Origin: Pomphorhynchus laevis
Lineage: Eukaryota; Acanthocephala; Palaeacanthocephala; Echinorhynchida; Pomphorhynchidae
Assembly: GCA_012934845.2 (NCBI GenBank)
Contig: WNNJ02002785.1
Span: 428,950 to 492,949 of the forward strand
DNA: 64,000 nt
Direction: 5' to 3'
This document shows, piece by piece, positions 21,832 through 32,245 of this stretch. Both the position numbers and the translations under genes were made by a program. The notes under the pieces are model-generated. The model saw only the letters and a list, made by a program, of their open reading frames with translations, was not told where the DNA came from and ran no database searches. Numbering within the stretch: position 1 is the first letter of the stretch; each line of letters begins with the position of its first letter.

Positions 21832-21900
21832 GTCTACGTATTGTTATATAATTATAAAATAAACAAAACATAATAATGCTAAATCAAAATTTAAAGGCGA
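21815..21900. repeat. Dispersed repeat with CTAACTGAGTCTACGTATT
   Basis: About 80 bp, starting with the quoted motif and including CATAATAATGCTAAATCAAA. It is repeated nearly whole at 51640-51720 and as a shorter core at about 51830-51860 and 3870-3892. It follows the broken end of LN1. I do not recognise the family. Confidence 0.65.
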
Positions 21901-21904
21901 TAAT

Positions 21905-22300
21905 TAAAGGCGATATACAAGAATCGCGAACTCATGGATAGAATAGTTGGTAGTAGTTTTGATATGAATTGGTGGTTTTTGACAACAGAACTGGTCGTTG
22001 AATCAAAGCCTCAATATGCATAGTAAGGACCGATTACTTAATTTATATACCGCCCTCTCTTACGTTTTATTGCACAAAAACAAACTATTCTTTGCATTTT
22101 ACTGCTTTATTAAAAGCGGTTGATTAAACCCTTCTGCATTAAACAGTCGCAACGACCTACTGCGCTGGCGTTTAGAGGATGATACTTTTTTTTGCGAAGA
22201 AGATACAACTTTGATCAAATCAAAGTGATATCTTCCAGTGGCGATTTGACTATTTCTCGTGGTAGATAGTGAGAGTATAACCTGATTTAACTCTACCTCT
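21905..22300 (+). pseudogene. LN2 endonuclease relic
   Basis: CAAGAATCGCGAACTCATGG at about 21918 and ACAACAGAACTGGTCGTTG at about 21978 match the LN2 EN at about 13370-13450 (GDFNDRTGRW region). Further matches run to about 22300 in decayed form. Probably the left part of the same relic as 23690-24840, now separated by a Gypsy fossil. Confidence 0.7.
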
Positions 22301-22324
22301 TCGAGCAGGCTATCGGGATTTTAT

Positions 22325-23560
22325 AAAAATAGCATTCAAACCTGATACACATGTTTGAATGTTACCGATTTGTATTTCAACATAAATGGATGTTCGAGGA
22401 TAACTTCAGCACACAGATTTGACAGGATCATGAAACGGACATTGTTATGCTTAATTCTATTGTACTTCACGTCAGCTGTACAACTCTGGGTGACTGAGTG
22501 CCTGAAAGTAGACGATGCCATCCGGACGCAACTTTCTTAGTTATCCCGCTGCAGATTCCACCTTCGCGAAGCGGTTTCATCTATAAAGTATTTAGTACTT
22601 CCGGTGTCGACTAAAGCAGCGGTGTTATTATTTAATTTGACGGGAATGATTGATTTTCCAAAACTGCAGCTTTTGATGACATTGCTCCTAGATGTAATTA
22701 AGAGTATATGGCGTTTGTTGGAAAATGAGGATAGGCTCTTCTACGATTTGATCGACAAACTTTTGCGTAATGACCTTGCTTGCCAACAGATTTACAAATA
22801 TAATTTTGAGCAGGGCATTTCGATATGTGATGAAATCGCTGCACGCGACAGCACGAACTCTGCTCTTCGTTCGTACTGTCCTCGTTTAGTTGCTGTGGAG
22901 AACGGTCTAGCTGTGAGTCTGTTGTTGCGAAGCATTCTGAGTTTTCTTGGTAACATCATGTTCTAGCTGACGAGCGATTTCGAAAGCTCTAGCCATTGCG
23001 AGATCAGGATGTTCAAATAATTGTTGAATGAACGATGAATGCACCCCACTGATGAAAGCATTGCGAATGGAGAGAGTCCTGTGCTCTGTGGCAGATACAG
23101 CTTTGATAGGACGTTCTTTACCGATCTTCTCAATAATATGAATAAACTTATCGATTGACTCGTATGGTCGCTAATGCTGCGTGCTCAATTTGTGACGGGC
23201 AAAGACTTCGTTACAAGGTTTAACATACAATTGATTCAAGCAAGACAAATCATCTTCCATTTAATTAGCATCACTTATATGACTATAGACATTAAGAGCG
23301 ACTTGATTATAAAGTGTGTCTAGCCGATTAGAATAATTGAGGCCCGGCACAGATTCGATGAATTTAGTTAAACGCATCTTCCAATGTTCCCAGCATATTG
23401 CCGCTACTGAGTGATTTGAATCGATTGCGAATGTATCCGGCTTGAGAAGTTTGTACATCGAGATCAGAGTTTTAATTTGTTGAATAAATTGTACTAGGTC
23501 GTAAGCTTTTTTAACAAATCTTAAAACATACAAAATACTCATGTAGAACCAAAAATGTTA
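22325..23560 (-). mobile_element. Fossil Ty3/Gypsy-like gag-protease fragment
   Basis: An old LTR-retrotransposon remnant on the minus strand. Its parts in order are a gag-like region (about 22980-23545), a zinc knuckle of CCHC type (about 22750-22820) and a retropepsin-like segment (about 22336-22520). Neither reverse transcriptase nor integrase is seen, and no LTRs were recognised. It is broken, with several breaks, and looks old. It lies between the EN and RT parts of an LN2 relic. The plus-strand open frame at 22604-22966 is its antisense shadow. Confidence 0.65.
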
Positions 23561-23689
23561 AGAGCTTTAACACACAATTTGTTGAATAAATTGTACTAGG
23601 TCATTAACTTTATTCAACAAATCTGAAAACATACAATATACACCTAGAGATTATGTTAGATAATCCTACATGCTATCATTACCATCTGG

Positions 23690-24840
23690 TTAAACGAAAT
23701 TTGATCCCATCAAGTTTTTATAGATATATTAGTATACGCTTGATCCATTTAACAGTTGGTAAGATGCATTAGTTTTGTCAAGATAACAGTCATCAATCTG
23801 TATATGTTTTTCTTTTCTTTTCTGCTGCATTTGACCGCATCAAATTCCATTTGTTATCTCCTTCCTCAAGTCTCTTGGGGTCCTGGGAAAGTTGTTAACC
23901 GGTGGAAATACTCTTGTATACCAATCGCTTCTACCATAAAAAGATGACATTGATGCGTGAAATATCTACCCAATAACAGGTTTGTCTCAAGGCTCCTCTC
24001 TATCTTATCTTATATATTTCCGGTTCAATTATTCTTCTTAAACATCTTATGCGCGATCAATATATTATGGTATACGCTGATGATACCAAGTCATGCTCTC
24101 AGACCGCAGGTGTTGTTATATTTTCTCTAAAAAGCTAATTATTTTTAAGATTAAAGTCCAGTTATTCCCTTCAACCCTCCTTCTTAATCCATCCAATACG
24201 CAGGTTATTGTATTTCACATCTGCAACTACGTAGTTGCTTTCGTAGTTGTACACCTTTCGTAGTTGCACACCTTTCTTAGTTGCACACCTTTCGTGTGCA
24301 ACTAAGAAAGAGAATGGCAATATTTGCCTTATCCTCCTTTGTGATAAATCAACCCATTCATCTCTCTACACATCGAGTAATTTACCTGTGGTTCACCATA
24401 TCGGAGAGCTGGGCTGACTGATTTAACTTGAATAGATTTAAGAATGCTCTGAAAATAGCAAGGTGGACTCTAAACGTTGCCCAGCGTATATCATTAATAG
24501 AGTGTGTTCAGGTGACCTTATGGTGTACATGGGCCATTACCGGACTTGTCTTCTTTGCTAACGGACGTCCTCCTTACAAATACTGATTTTTTAAGCACCT
24601 TATGTCGAGAATATCGACCATCATAAGCCTAGAATAGAACACTAGTTGTGTGACAGATCTTGGGTGGCTTAATCGCTAGGTGTTGCGTTGGTGTGCGTTT
24701 GCAGGGTTTGATCCCTCTGCTATTTCGAAGATGGACAATACATAAAGCAGAGTTTAAGAAGAGATGATGACGTACTGATTTATTCTATTAATTACTAACT
24801 TATATTTTACCCGATCTGTATATATATTTTTTATTAAGAA
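23690..24840 (+). pseudogene. LN2 reverse-transcriptase relic and 3' end
   Basis: Decayed match to LN2 ORF2. TTTCTGCTGCATTTGACCGC at about 23820 (palm A), GTATACGCTGATGATACCA at about 24071 (YADDT), the thumb, and the terminal block with GATCCCTCTG at about 24709, then a 3' UTR ending in CATTTATTTATTTAA near 24857. Many frame breaks. Its tail abuts the 3' end of the minus-strand LN3 copy, so the two are tail to tail. Confidence 0.75.
24232..24310. repeat. 17-bp perfect hairpin with ~20-bp tandem units
   Basis: CTTTCTTAGTTGCACAC at 24272-24288 and its exact complement at 24294-24310 form a 17-bp stem with a 5-nt CTTTC loop. Just upstream are two or three imperfect direct copies of TTTCGTAGTTGCACACC. 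They expand a spot in LN2 where other copies have a short coding stretch (the region after CTGCAAC/CTGCGAC). Confidence 0.85.
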
Positions 24841-25004
24841 AGCATTTATTTATTTAACTTTATTTTTATATATTATTATATACAGGGCTATGACTAAAAA
24901 GGCCGTTTTGTCAGCTCATCGTACATTACAACACATGAAACAAACATATTAATTACAACCAAACCAAGGATAATAACTTACAATGTTGCCTTGATCAGCG
25001 TGTC

Positions 25005-26114
25005 TTATCTAAGTGTTGAAATGGCTTTGAATTGGCTCAATGATGAAGCAGTCATGATGTCGTAAGGCAATGCGTTCCACAACTTTCTCACTCTGCGTGA
25101 CAATCGCGATACCATTGTCGACCTTCCAAGTTGTCTTGCGCATAAAGCGAGATAATGACCCCTGCGACTTTTCCGGACATTCAATTTAACACATTCACTT
25201 GGGTAGCCGTCTATCCCTTTTACTATAGACCACATCGCAAGCAGATCCAGAATGAGTAGTCTGGCTTGCACTGATATCATGCCTATTGAAGTTAAACGAT
25301 CGCTATAACTCATCATTTTACATCCTCGAACGAGCTTGCTGCCACGACGTAGAATTCTCTCCAAATCCCTAATTTCACCTCTTGTGGAAGGGAATGATGC
25401 CTGGATAGCATATTCAATATGGAGACGAATAAGCGCATTATATAGCCTAGCAAAACACTGAGGAGATATTGACGAGAAGCAAGTTTTAATCAGATAAATC
25501 ATCTTCCTTGCTGAACTGCAACGTCTTTCAGTATCCATTCTAGTTTTAAGTGCGGATTGCATAAGTATGCAAAGATCACGAACCTGATTGGTCGAAATGA
25601 TAAGATATGTCCCGACATTATACAAGGAAGACACATTGGACCTGCCGAGACGAATGTGTGAGCACTTAAAAATGTTTAGCAATATCCTAATTATAACACT
25701 CCATGTATAAACCCTGTCAATGTCACGCTGTAAGCGGATATGATCATCTGCAGATATGACCTCACACCAGATTTTGATGTCGTCAGCAAAGGCTAAACAC
25801 GGACAATGGAGTTGTGTGAGTAAACTGTTCATGAATATGTTAAACAATAAAATTCCTAGTACAGAACCCTGAGGAACTCCTGACGTAATCAAATGTGGTT
25901 AGAATAGGGTACTACCAACTTGTACTCTGAAAGATCTGTTAGATAGAAAATCTCTAATCAATCCTATAACTGAGCTATTAATGACGTAGCTGACCAATGT
26001 TTGAATGAGGAGACTATGGGGAACACGATCAAACGCACGGCTAAAATCGAACAGAATAACGTCAACTGCCTTTCCTTGAGACATAAATTCAATCAAGGCC
26101 TCACGGGCAGACAA
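25005..26114 (-). pseudogene. LN3-type ORF2: RT palm, thumb and C-terminal domain
   Basis: 25899-26114 holds palm A (ILFDFSRAFDRVPHSLLIQ). 25005-25892 holds TSGVPQGSVLGILLFNIF, the active site CLAFADDIKIW, ILLNIFKC, a DLCILMQSALK block, and a thumb/C-terminal domain (ARLYNALIRLHIEYAIQASF, RKLWNALPYDI). A single stop or shift near 25895 separates the two; otherwise 296 codons are open. The catalytic aspartates are present. Confidence 0.82.
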
Positions 26115-26135
26115 AAAATTGGTTAGGCAAGAACG

Positions 26136-27866
26136 TCATTTTTTGAAGCCATGTAGCATAAAGCTATGTTGACCTAATATGATCAAGTGTCTGAATATAT
26201 GTTCGTGGATGATCGTTTCCAGTACCTTACCCAAATGACTTTTAAGACTTATAGCTCGATAGTTGTCTGCTAGCCGCGGGTCACCCTCATTGAATACCGG
26301 CACCACTATCGCACTCTTCCATTCAGACGGTATCTCCATGCTATCCAGAGATGCCTGAAATAAGCTAGTGACCGAAGGAGCCAAATGCTGACTCAACACC
26401 CTGAGTAGACGCGGATGAATATCTTCAGGACCTGAAGAAGATGAAGACGACAAATGTGATAACCTCCAAGCCACAACATCCACATTGATTATAGTAGGAG
26501 CACTAAAGCACGTAGGTAAACGGACTGTCTGAACACTATCTTCGATGGTCGAACTAGCATTGTATTGGTCAAATACATTAGCAAACTCATTAGCAACGTC
26601 AGAAGGGGAGTTAAGCAACTTACCGTTTGATGATAATCTAGTGATTTCACAATAAGTACGCGTACTTTGACGAAAGCGTTTGTGCGAGCTATTTAAAGAT
26701 TGCACAATTTGGTCCGTACGTTTCTTAATTCTGAGGCGTTTATGTGCATTGCGAGCAAGTTTGAATTGAGCAATCAAATTACCTTTGTGCCCACACTTTC
26801 TGAGCCAAGTGTTGCGTCTTTTGAGAGCTTCACGTAGACTACTGTCAAACCACAAAGGCTTCTTATAAGCAGTTTTACGTATTAATCTACTCGGAGCAAA
26901 ATAATCAGATATACGAATTAGTAAATCTAGAATGAAATAGCAACGTTCCTGGCTTCCAACATCACCACACTCAAAGTTCAACAAGGACAAAAACTGTTGT
27001 AACATCTCAACATCAACATGATTCCATGATCTATTCGTCGATGCAGGTTCGGCATCGATTGCAAGAATATCTAGAGCTATAGTCAGCTTGAACACCAAAA
27101 CACAGTGATCACTCTCACCTATTGGAGGATTATGGGATAGGTCACATATCTGACCATCTCTTTGAGAAAATACAAGATCAAGTATAGAACCTACTCTATC
27201 AGTGCCAAATCTAATAGGAGCAGATACATGCTGAATGAGTAATTGATTACATACCAAGAACTCCCATAAGTTCTTATCCTCACGAAAACAGTTACCAATA
27301 ATACTGTTGCCCTCTTAATCAATCACTAAGGTCGGTAGATTAAAATCACCAACTAAGATGAACGAGTGATCGCTCATAATACAAGCTCTAGTTAAAATAT
27401 GCATCAGTTCATCATCTAAAATGGCTGATTTGGGTGTTCGATAAAGAACACCCAATGAAACGTGGAGGCTATATATAACAAAATCAACTATTAAGCACTC
27501 ACATGTCCATTCTCCATTTGAATATCTCACTATATTGCTAATAACGTTCCTATCCTGAACTTAAAGTGCTACTCCACCACCCCTCTTAGGAGGGCATCTA
27601 TCTGAGAGTAACAATTGATAACCTGAAATAGATATTACGTTATCAAGAATGGCATCGTGTAACCACGTATCAGAAATAGCTAACACGTCTGTATGCGTAG
27701 AATGCGTCCAAACTCTAACATCATCAAGATTCGAAATTAAACTACGAATATTTGTGTAGCCAATGACAGGACCACGTTGAGACGTGCTACCTCGAGAATG
27801 CACATCAGCATTCGGAATCAAACAATCGAAGCAAATGAGATCGCCCTCGTTATTTGTGGACGCCAA
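26136..27866 (-). pseudogene. LN3-type ORF2: endonuclease, linker, RT entry
   Basis: Open pieces 27561-27866, 27315-27530 and 26136-27257. EN blocks: YTNIRSLISNLDDV, LAISDTWLHDAI (Glu of the TETW box read as Asp), GGGVAL, LGVLYRTPKSA, ILVGDFNLPT, GSILDLVFS, IGESDHCVL. Linker: KKPLWFDSSLREAL. RT entry: GPEDIHPRLLRVL, WKSAIVVPVF, NYRAISLKSHLGKVLETII, SFMLHGFKK. Stops or shifts near 27560, 27310 and 26130 interrupt it. It would be the DNA-nicking half of the protein. Confidence 0.8.
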
Positions 27867-27889
27867 CTCACAAACGGTGTTTTCCGGAC

Positions 27890-28690
27890 AAGTCGAAAAT
27901 CTCGAATAACTACGCTATGTTCTCCCTCCAAAATGCGACGATTCAACTCAATTCTAGCTTCCCTAATCATATTTCTTTCCAAAATATGGATTACCTGGCG
28001 TCACAACACATATGCGATTCATATAGCACAGGCTTGGAAGACGGCCAATTAAGAGCACACCAAGAACAAATCAGTTTGTCGATCGCAAAGGAGAAATTAT
28101 GCGTCCTTAGTAATCGCATTACGCAAGCAATGATCGATCTGCCTGAGTCTACGCAGCAAGCTCTGGCCCATGCAAAAATGCCCGGTGCCTCGACATGGCT
28201 ATCTTCAATGCATGTCGAAAAGGATTATTTCGCGTTGTCACCCACCGAGTTTACAGACTGCATTGCTGTCAGATACAACTGGGATCCGCCGAATCTTCCT
28301 CAATTCTGTGTCTGTAGCGAGAAAGCTACCGCCTCACACCTAGTGTCATGTAAACGTGGCGGGTTTCAAATTGCACGCCACGACGCTGTCAGAGACGTTT
28401 TGGCGAAAGAATTAACGTCTGTCTGCCGTGGTGTAGGTGTCGAACCGGTGTTAGAGTCTGTTCCAGATAACGTCCATTTTGATCATCCTTCAACCTCCAG
28501 GGAAATGAATGCAAGGCTCGACGTAGTTTGCAATGGCTTGTTCGAAAATCGATTCCAGCGAACGTTCATAGACGTTACGATCTTCAATCATCTTGCGGAA
28601 TCGTATTCTTCAACAACTGCCGGCGCTTACAGATATAATGAACAAAGAAAGATAACAAGCCTTCCTACAATCGAATGCCCACACCTCCTA
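27890..28690 (+). pseudogene. RX element fragment: RT-linked finger and RLE-like domain
   Basis: The open frame 27854-28696 (280 codons; the first dozen are antisense LN3). Blocks in order: QALAHAKMPGASTWLSSM, a block ending in AVRYNWDPPNLP, CVCSEKATASHLVSC (CxC...H...C), QIARHDAVRDVLAKEL, VEPVLESVP, MNARLDVVCNGLFENRF, RTFIDVTIFNHLAESY, YRYNEQRKI. The A-R-L-D...F-(I/F)-D-V pairing with RHD/RHN upstream looks like a restriction-endonuclease-type fold after a zinc finger, as in R2-group LINEs; this assignment is inference. The frame is truncated after YNEQRK and there is no RT palm. Confidence 0.65.
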
Positions 28691-28927
28691 CGGTAAATGC
28701 TTGTATCGTTTAAAAAGCATCGTGGGTTTTACGATTTGCCGAGCAACGTCGCGGTGTATCAGAGGTTTCCGGTCCTCCAGAGGACGACCAGTAATTGATT
28801 CCGCCTGAGCAACAGAAAAGACGATGACATCGAATACGACAATACGATGGCGCGACGATGACGGCGGTAACCTATGCGACTTTTCCATAAACTAACTATG
28901 ATGATTATTTTTGTAATACTTTCTTCT
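28691..28927. other. Gap, no gene recognised
   Basis: A moderately G+C-containing stretch. The minus-strand open frame 28688-28888 has no recognised motif. Its right edge is the original flank of the LN3 copy that now starts at 30613. Confidence 0.4.
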
Positions 28928-28962
28928 TTAAAAAAAATTATTTCGACAAATTTATTATTATT

Positions 28963-28985
28963 ACCGGTACGCTTCGTGTACCGGT
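28963..28985. repeat. 8-bp hairpin at RX 5' junction
   Basis: ACCGGTAC (28963-28970) and GTACCGGT (28978-28985) pair perfectly around GCTTCGT, directly before RX coding sequence and after a short ATT run. Confidence 0.7.
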
Positions 28986-30281
28986 TCACTTGAGGATATA
29001 TCGCTTGTATGGAAGAGGTTATTGACGATTGGTCCGAAATATGGATTTCATATAAACGTCCCGAAATGCAATTTATTAATACATTCAAATAACCTGGACG
29101 AGGCCAAACAATTATTCAGGGAAACGGGCTTGAACATCACGCCAGAAGGAATTGTCGTTCTTGGGTCTCCTTGTGGAACAGCCGAATACATTGAGAATTT
29201 TGCGAAATCAAGGATCAAACTTTGGGTTAGGACGGTGGAAAACATAAGCGAACTCGCAGAAGTTGATGCTCAAATAGCCTATTACGTTTTTGTTCACGCG
29301 CTTCAACATAAATGGAGGTACTTAATGCGCACATGCCCTACAGAGGGATCATGGTTCACACCTCTTGAGAAAACAATTACAAAAATTCTTCTTCCCAATT
29401 TACTTGGACAAAACAACGTTGAAAAAGAAATCATGGAGATATGTATGCTGCCCACAAAACATGGAGGAATAGGTATATCAAATCCCATAGAAGAAGCCGA
29501 GATGGAATATCAGCATTCGATACGGATATGTACGCCCCTAATTATGGGAATGTCGGGAACATGTTTAGGCAATGCTCAGAAATGTGCGGTTGCCGAGATA
29601 AAACAGGAAAGAAATTTAGCATCTCGCATAAAATATGAGAGGATATTGACAAGTTTGGACACCGAGAAGAAGCAAGTCGTTATATATGCTTCACAACGTG
29701 GGACGGTATCTTGGTGTAACAATCAACCGACACACGACAAACATACACAACTGACCACCCAAGAATTTCAAGATGCCATGTGTGCTAGATATAATCTTCC
29801 ACTAAGAAATGCAACACAAAGATGTGCATGCGGATCACCATCCACAGTTAATCATGCTATGTCATGTCGAAACGGATGTGTCACAATTATCAGGCATAAC
29901 ATTGTTCGTGATATTTTAGCTAACGAACTCGCTAAAGTGTGTTGTGATGTTTCTACAGAACCGATATTACAACCTGTACCCCGCAACCACGTATTTGAGA
30001 GATCAACGACATGTACTGACATCCAGGCAAGATCAGATATTGTTTGCCGGGGTTTATTAGGCGGGAAAATGGTGCGGTCCTTTTTGGACATTTGTATATA
30101 CAACCCACTTGCACCTTCATATTCCAACAGAACACCCCGAGAATGCAATGTCTACCACGAACAACGGAAAATTGCAAAGTACGCTGAACGAATTAACGAA
30201 ATCGAACGATCCGCTTTCTTTCCTATGGTCTTCTCCGCTACCAGTGTAATGGCACCAGAAGCTGATAAGGTAATGCGCTGA
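28986..30281 (+). CDS. RX ORF C-terminal part: RT thumb, CCHC-like finger, RLE-like domain
   Basis: Open from about 28986 (SLEDISLVWKRLL) to 30281, about 430 codons with no native start because the copy is 5'-truncated. The thumb has GPKYGFHINVPKCNLLIHS, IVVLGSPCG, AYYVFVHALQHKWRYLMRTC, MLPTKHGGIGISNP. Then a block ending in CARYNLPL, CACGSPSTVNHAMSC (finger), IIRHNIVRDILANEL, TEPILQPVP, QARSDIVCRGLLGGKM, RSFLDICIYNP, YHEQRKIAKYAERINEIE, FFPMVFSATS. The family is familiar as RT-linked ORFs in many aquatic invertebrates; the R2-like nuclease reading is inference. The YADD palm is missing here. Confidence 0.7.
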   Translation, partial: SLEDISLVWKRLLTIGPKYGFHINVPKCNLLIHSNNLDEAKQLFRETGLNITPEGIVVLGSPCGTAEYIENFAKSRIKLWVRTVENISELAEVDAQIAYYVFVHALQHKWRYLMRTCPTEGSWFTPLEKTITKILLPNLLGQNNVEKEIMEICMLPTKHGGIGISNPIEEAEMEYQHSIRICTPLIMGMSGTCLGNAQKCAVAEIKQERNLASRIKYERILTSLDTEKKQVVIYASQRGTVSWCNNQPTHDKHTQLTTQEFQDAMCARYNLPLRNATQRCACGSPSTVNHAMSCRNGCVTIIRHNIVRDILANELAKVCCDVSTEPILQPVPRNHVFERSTTCTDIQARSDIVCRGLLGGKMVRSFLDICIYNPLAPSYSNRTPRECNVYHEQRKIAKYAERINEIERSAFFPMVFSATSVMAPEADKVMR

Positions 30282-30612
30282 ATGTCCACAAAAGTTGCTG
30301 AGCGAAGAACACTGTCTTACAGTGATTGCATAAGAGCCTTGTGAACACATATATCACTTACACTAGCAAAATGTGTATCGATGTGCGTGAGATCCACAAG
30401 AATGGGAACACAATATCAAATGACAGAAAATCGCACCGGAAACAATCCAGAAAGGATTGTTTTGCAATGATTTCGATTGACCGTTATTAAAAATTTTAAA
30501 TTTTAAATTTTGAATCGAAAGGCCCATTAGCGGGAACCTTAATTGTATATGTTGTAGAACTTACGATTACCTTAAAAAAATTTTGGTTATTAAAAAAAAT
30601 TATTTCGACAAA

Positions 30613-32178
30613 CAGACGAGCAAAGCTCACAGTTGCACTGTTAAAAAACAGAAAAGAAAAAAAGACTCACAAACAAAAGTCACAAAAGTTTATGTTTGAA
30701 TGCTGAAACCGATCTTGAGTTGACAATTTCTTCACTTAATCGGTTCCACTTACCTACGATTCGGTGTCCAAATTGTACAGTTTAGAGCGTATAACTCGGC
30801 GATGGGCTAAAGTAAAATTGTGTCCACGCAAAGCCCGACTTTTCCGATCAGTCATCAATTCTCTTAAGACGTGATTTCCATTGTGTAAAGCTTCCCATGT
30901 TGAACACATATCTCGCCGAAACCGAAGGTCGCTTATAGAAACCATACCAAGTTTTTTTTAGCCTTTCATTATAAGGTAAGGCTTTAACTGAATTTACGAG
31001 CTTTGTTGCCCGGCGCAGCACATTTTCAATTCTACTTTTCTCGTATACTGTTCTTGGGAACGAACATTGTGATGCATAGGTAATATGACTGATCACAAAT
31101 GCGTTGGCGAGTGCTCTAAATGAAACTGGACTCAACACACTAAAAGTTCTACGAATCATCCCAACCATTCGATTTGCTTTCGAGCAAGCCAACTCAGTAT
31201 TCCAACTAGTCTTAGACATTCCTCCCTTTCTTAGACGATACTCGCCCCACCTCGCTATCGCCTCGTTCCTGTCATACCCTCTTACTCCACGTTCCTAATT
31301 ACTCCAACAACTACGGTCTCCGATCCTTCCTCGTCGCCGCCTCACTCGCCTGGAATCAACTCCCTCTCGACGTCCGCCGCGCTCCCTCCATTATCACATT
31401 CAAACACCTCCTTCGTTCACACCTTCTCGACACCTGATTCACAGTTTTGTTTTGTTGTGGTCATGTAAGCGTGCGCTGGCACGCATTTGCCACGTTAAAA
31501 TAAATCCTTTTTTTAGTCGAAAAATCATTCGCAACTACTATTCCAAGGTCGCTAAGACGAGTTACTACTTTAATGTTCTGTTCCTCAAGATGATAAGTTG
31601 GATACACACTATGACTGCGTGATTTAAACGCATACAAGCACACTTTGATATATTCAGTGACAGACCATTCATATAAGCCCAGTTGGAAATGCTGTCGATA
31701 TCCGATTGAATTAGCACCGTGTCCGAATCTGACCGGATAGCCTGCCAAATTTTTAGGTCGTCTGCATATAAAAGAGAGTGTGAGTTCAAAATGGAAGGAA
31801 GGTCATTAATCAAAATACAGAATAACAATGGGCCGAGGACCGAACCCTGCGGAACTCCAACATTGACCGGATAAGGATCAGAAAGAGAACCATTTACAAC
31901 AACCTGATAGAATCTGTTAGATAAAAATTCTTTTATCCAGCGAATAATAAGTGGATCAATGTTTAGAGCACGCATTTTCTGAATCAAGATGTCATGTGGA
32001 ACCATATCAAACGCGTTTGAAAAATCAAAAAATACTATATCAACATCAAAGCCCTTATCAACTAACGAACCCAGCTATTCTGGGCAATCAAGAGATTAGT
32101 GATTGTTGAGCGATCCCTTCGAAATCCATGTTGATTGTTACACAATAATTTGTTGGATTCTAGATAATCGCTTAGAAT
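30613..32178 (-). mobile_element. LN3 LINE 3' part, host of two insertions
   Basis: Nearly identical (about 97% by eye) to 55685-56970 of the complete LN3 copy. RT runs from HGFRRDRST through the palm to the end of ORF2, with open frames 31565-32005 and 30754-31219. It is 5'-truncated at about 32178. A plus-strand LN1 3' fragment interrupts it at 31213-31513, and an RX element occupies its 3' tail. The active site LLYADDLKIW is intact, and few changes separate it from the full copy, so the insertion is fairly recent. Confidence 0.9.
31213..31513 (+). mobile_element. LN1 3' terminal fragment nested in LN3
   Basis: A 301-bp insertion bounded by TAGTC at 31208-31212 and 31514-31518. The uninterrupted target reads AACTAGTCGAAAAATC at about 56300. 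It encodes the LN1 C-terminus (SNYSNNYGLRSFLVAASLAW, LPLDVRRAPSIITFKHLLRS, stop near 31438), then a 3' UTR with GTGCGCTGGCACGCATTTGC and a T-run. It shows the true 3' end of LN1. Confidence 0.9.
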
Positions 32179-32180
32179 GC

Positions 32181-32218
32181 GCCTAAAGTGGTGAATCCTG
32201 TGCCTAAAGTGGTGAATC
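32181..32218. repeat. 17-bp direct repeat between two truncated LINEs
   Basis: GCCTAAAGTGGTGAATC at 32181-32197 and again at 32202-32218, exactly between the 5'-truncation points of LN3 (minus) and LN2 (plus). It looks like filler DNA or microduplication at a join. Confidence 0.85.
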
Positions 32219-32245
32219 TGGTAATAATCAGACTTCTTCAACCAT

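Larger units (their letters stand above)
24880..27890 (-). mobile_element. LN3-type LINE, ORF2 nearly complete
   Basis: Minus-strand element with EN (27866 to about 27100), linker, RT (to about 25250), C-terminal domain ending at about 25005, and a 3' UTR to about 24880. It is related to, but clearly distinct from, the LN3 copies at 5371 and 55681. No ORF1 is seen upstream. Instead an RX fragment on the plus strand starts at about 27890, so this copy is 5'-truncated near the start of ORF2. Confidence 0.85.
28951..30589 (+). mobile_element. RX element insertion with 23-bp target-site duplication
   Basis: A perfect 23-bp direct repeat (TTAAAAAAAATT then ATTTCGACAAA) lies at 28928-28950 and 30590-30612. 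The repeat is the 3' tail of the minus-strand LN3 element that continues at 30613. The 1639 bp between are an RX element: a short hairpin-bearing start, RT thumb through C-terminus (28986-30281) and about 308 bp of 3' UTR without poly(A). A 5'-truncated body and a target-site duplication are the signature of target-primed reverse transcription, so RX behaves as a non-LTR element. Confidence 0.8.

Noticed and set aside
22604-22966. 120-codon plus-strand ORF
   Set aside because: Antisense to the Gypsy fossil; no motif of its own.
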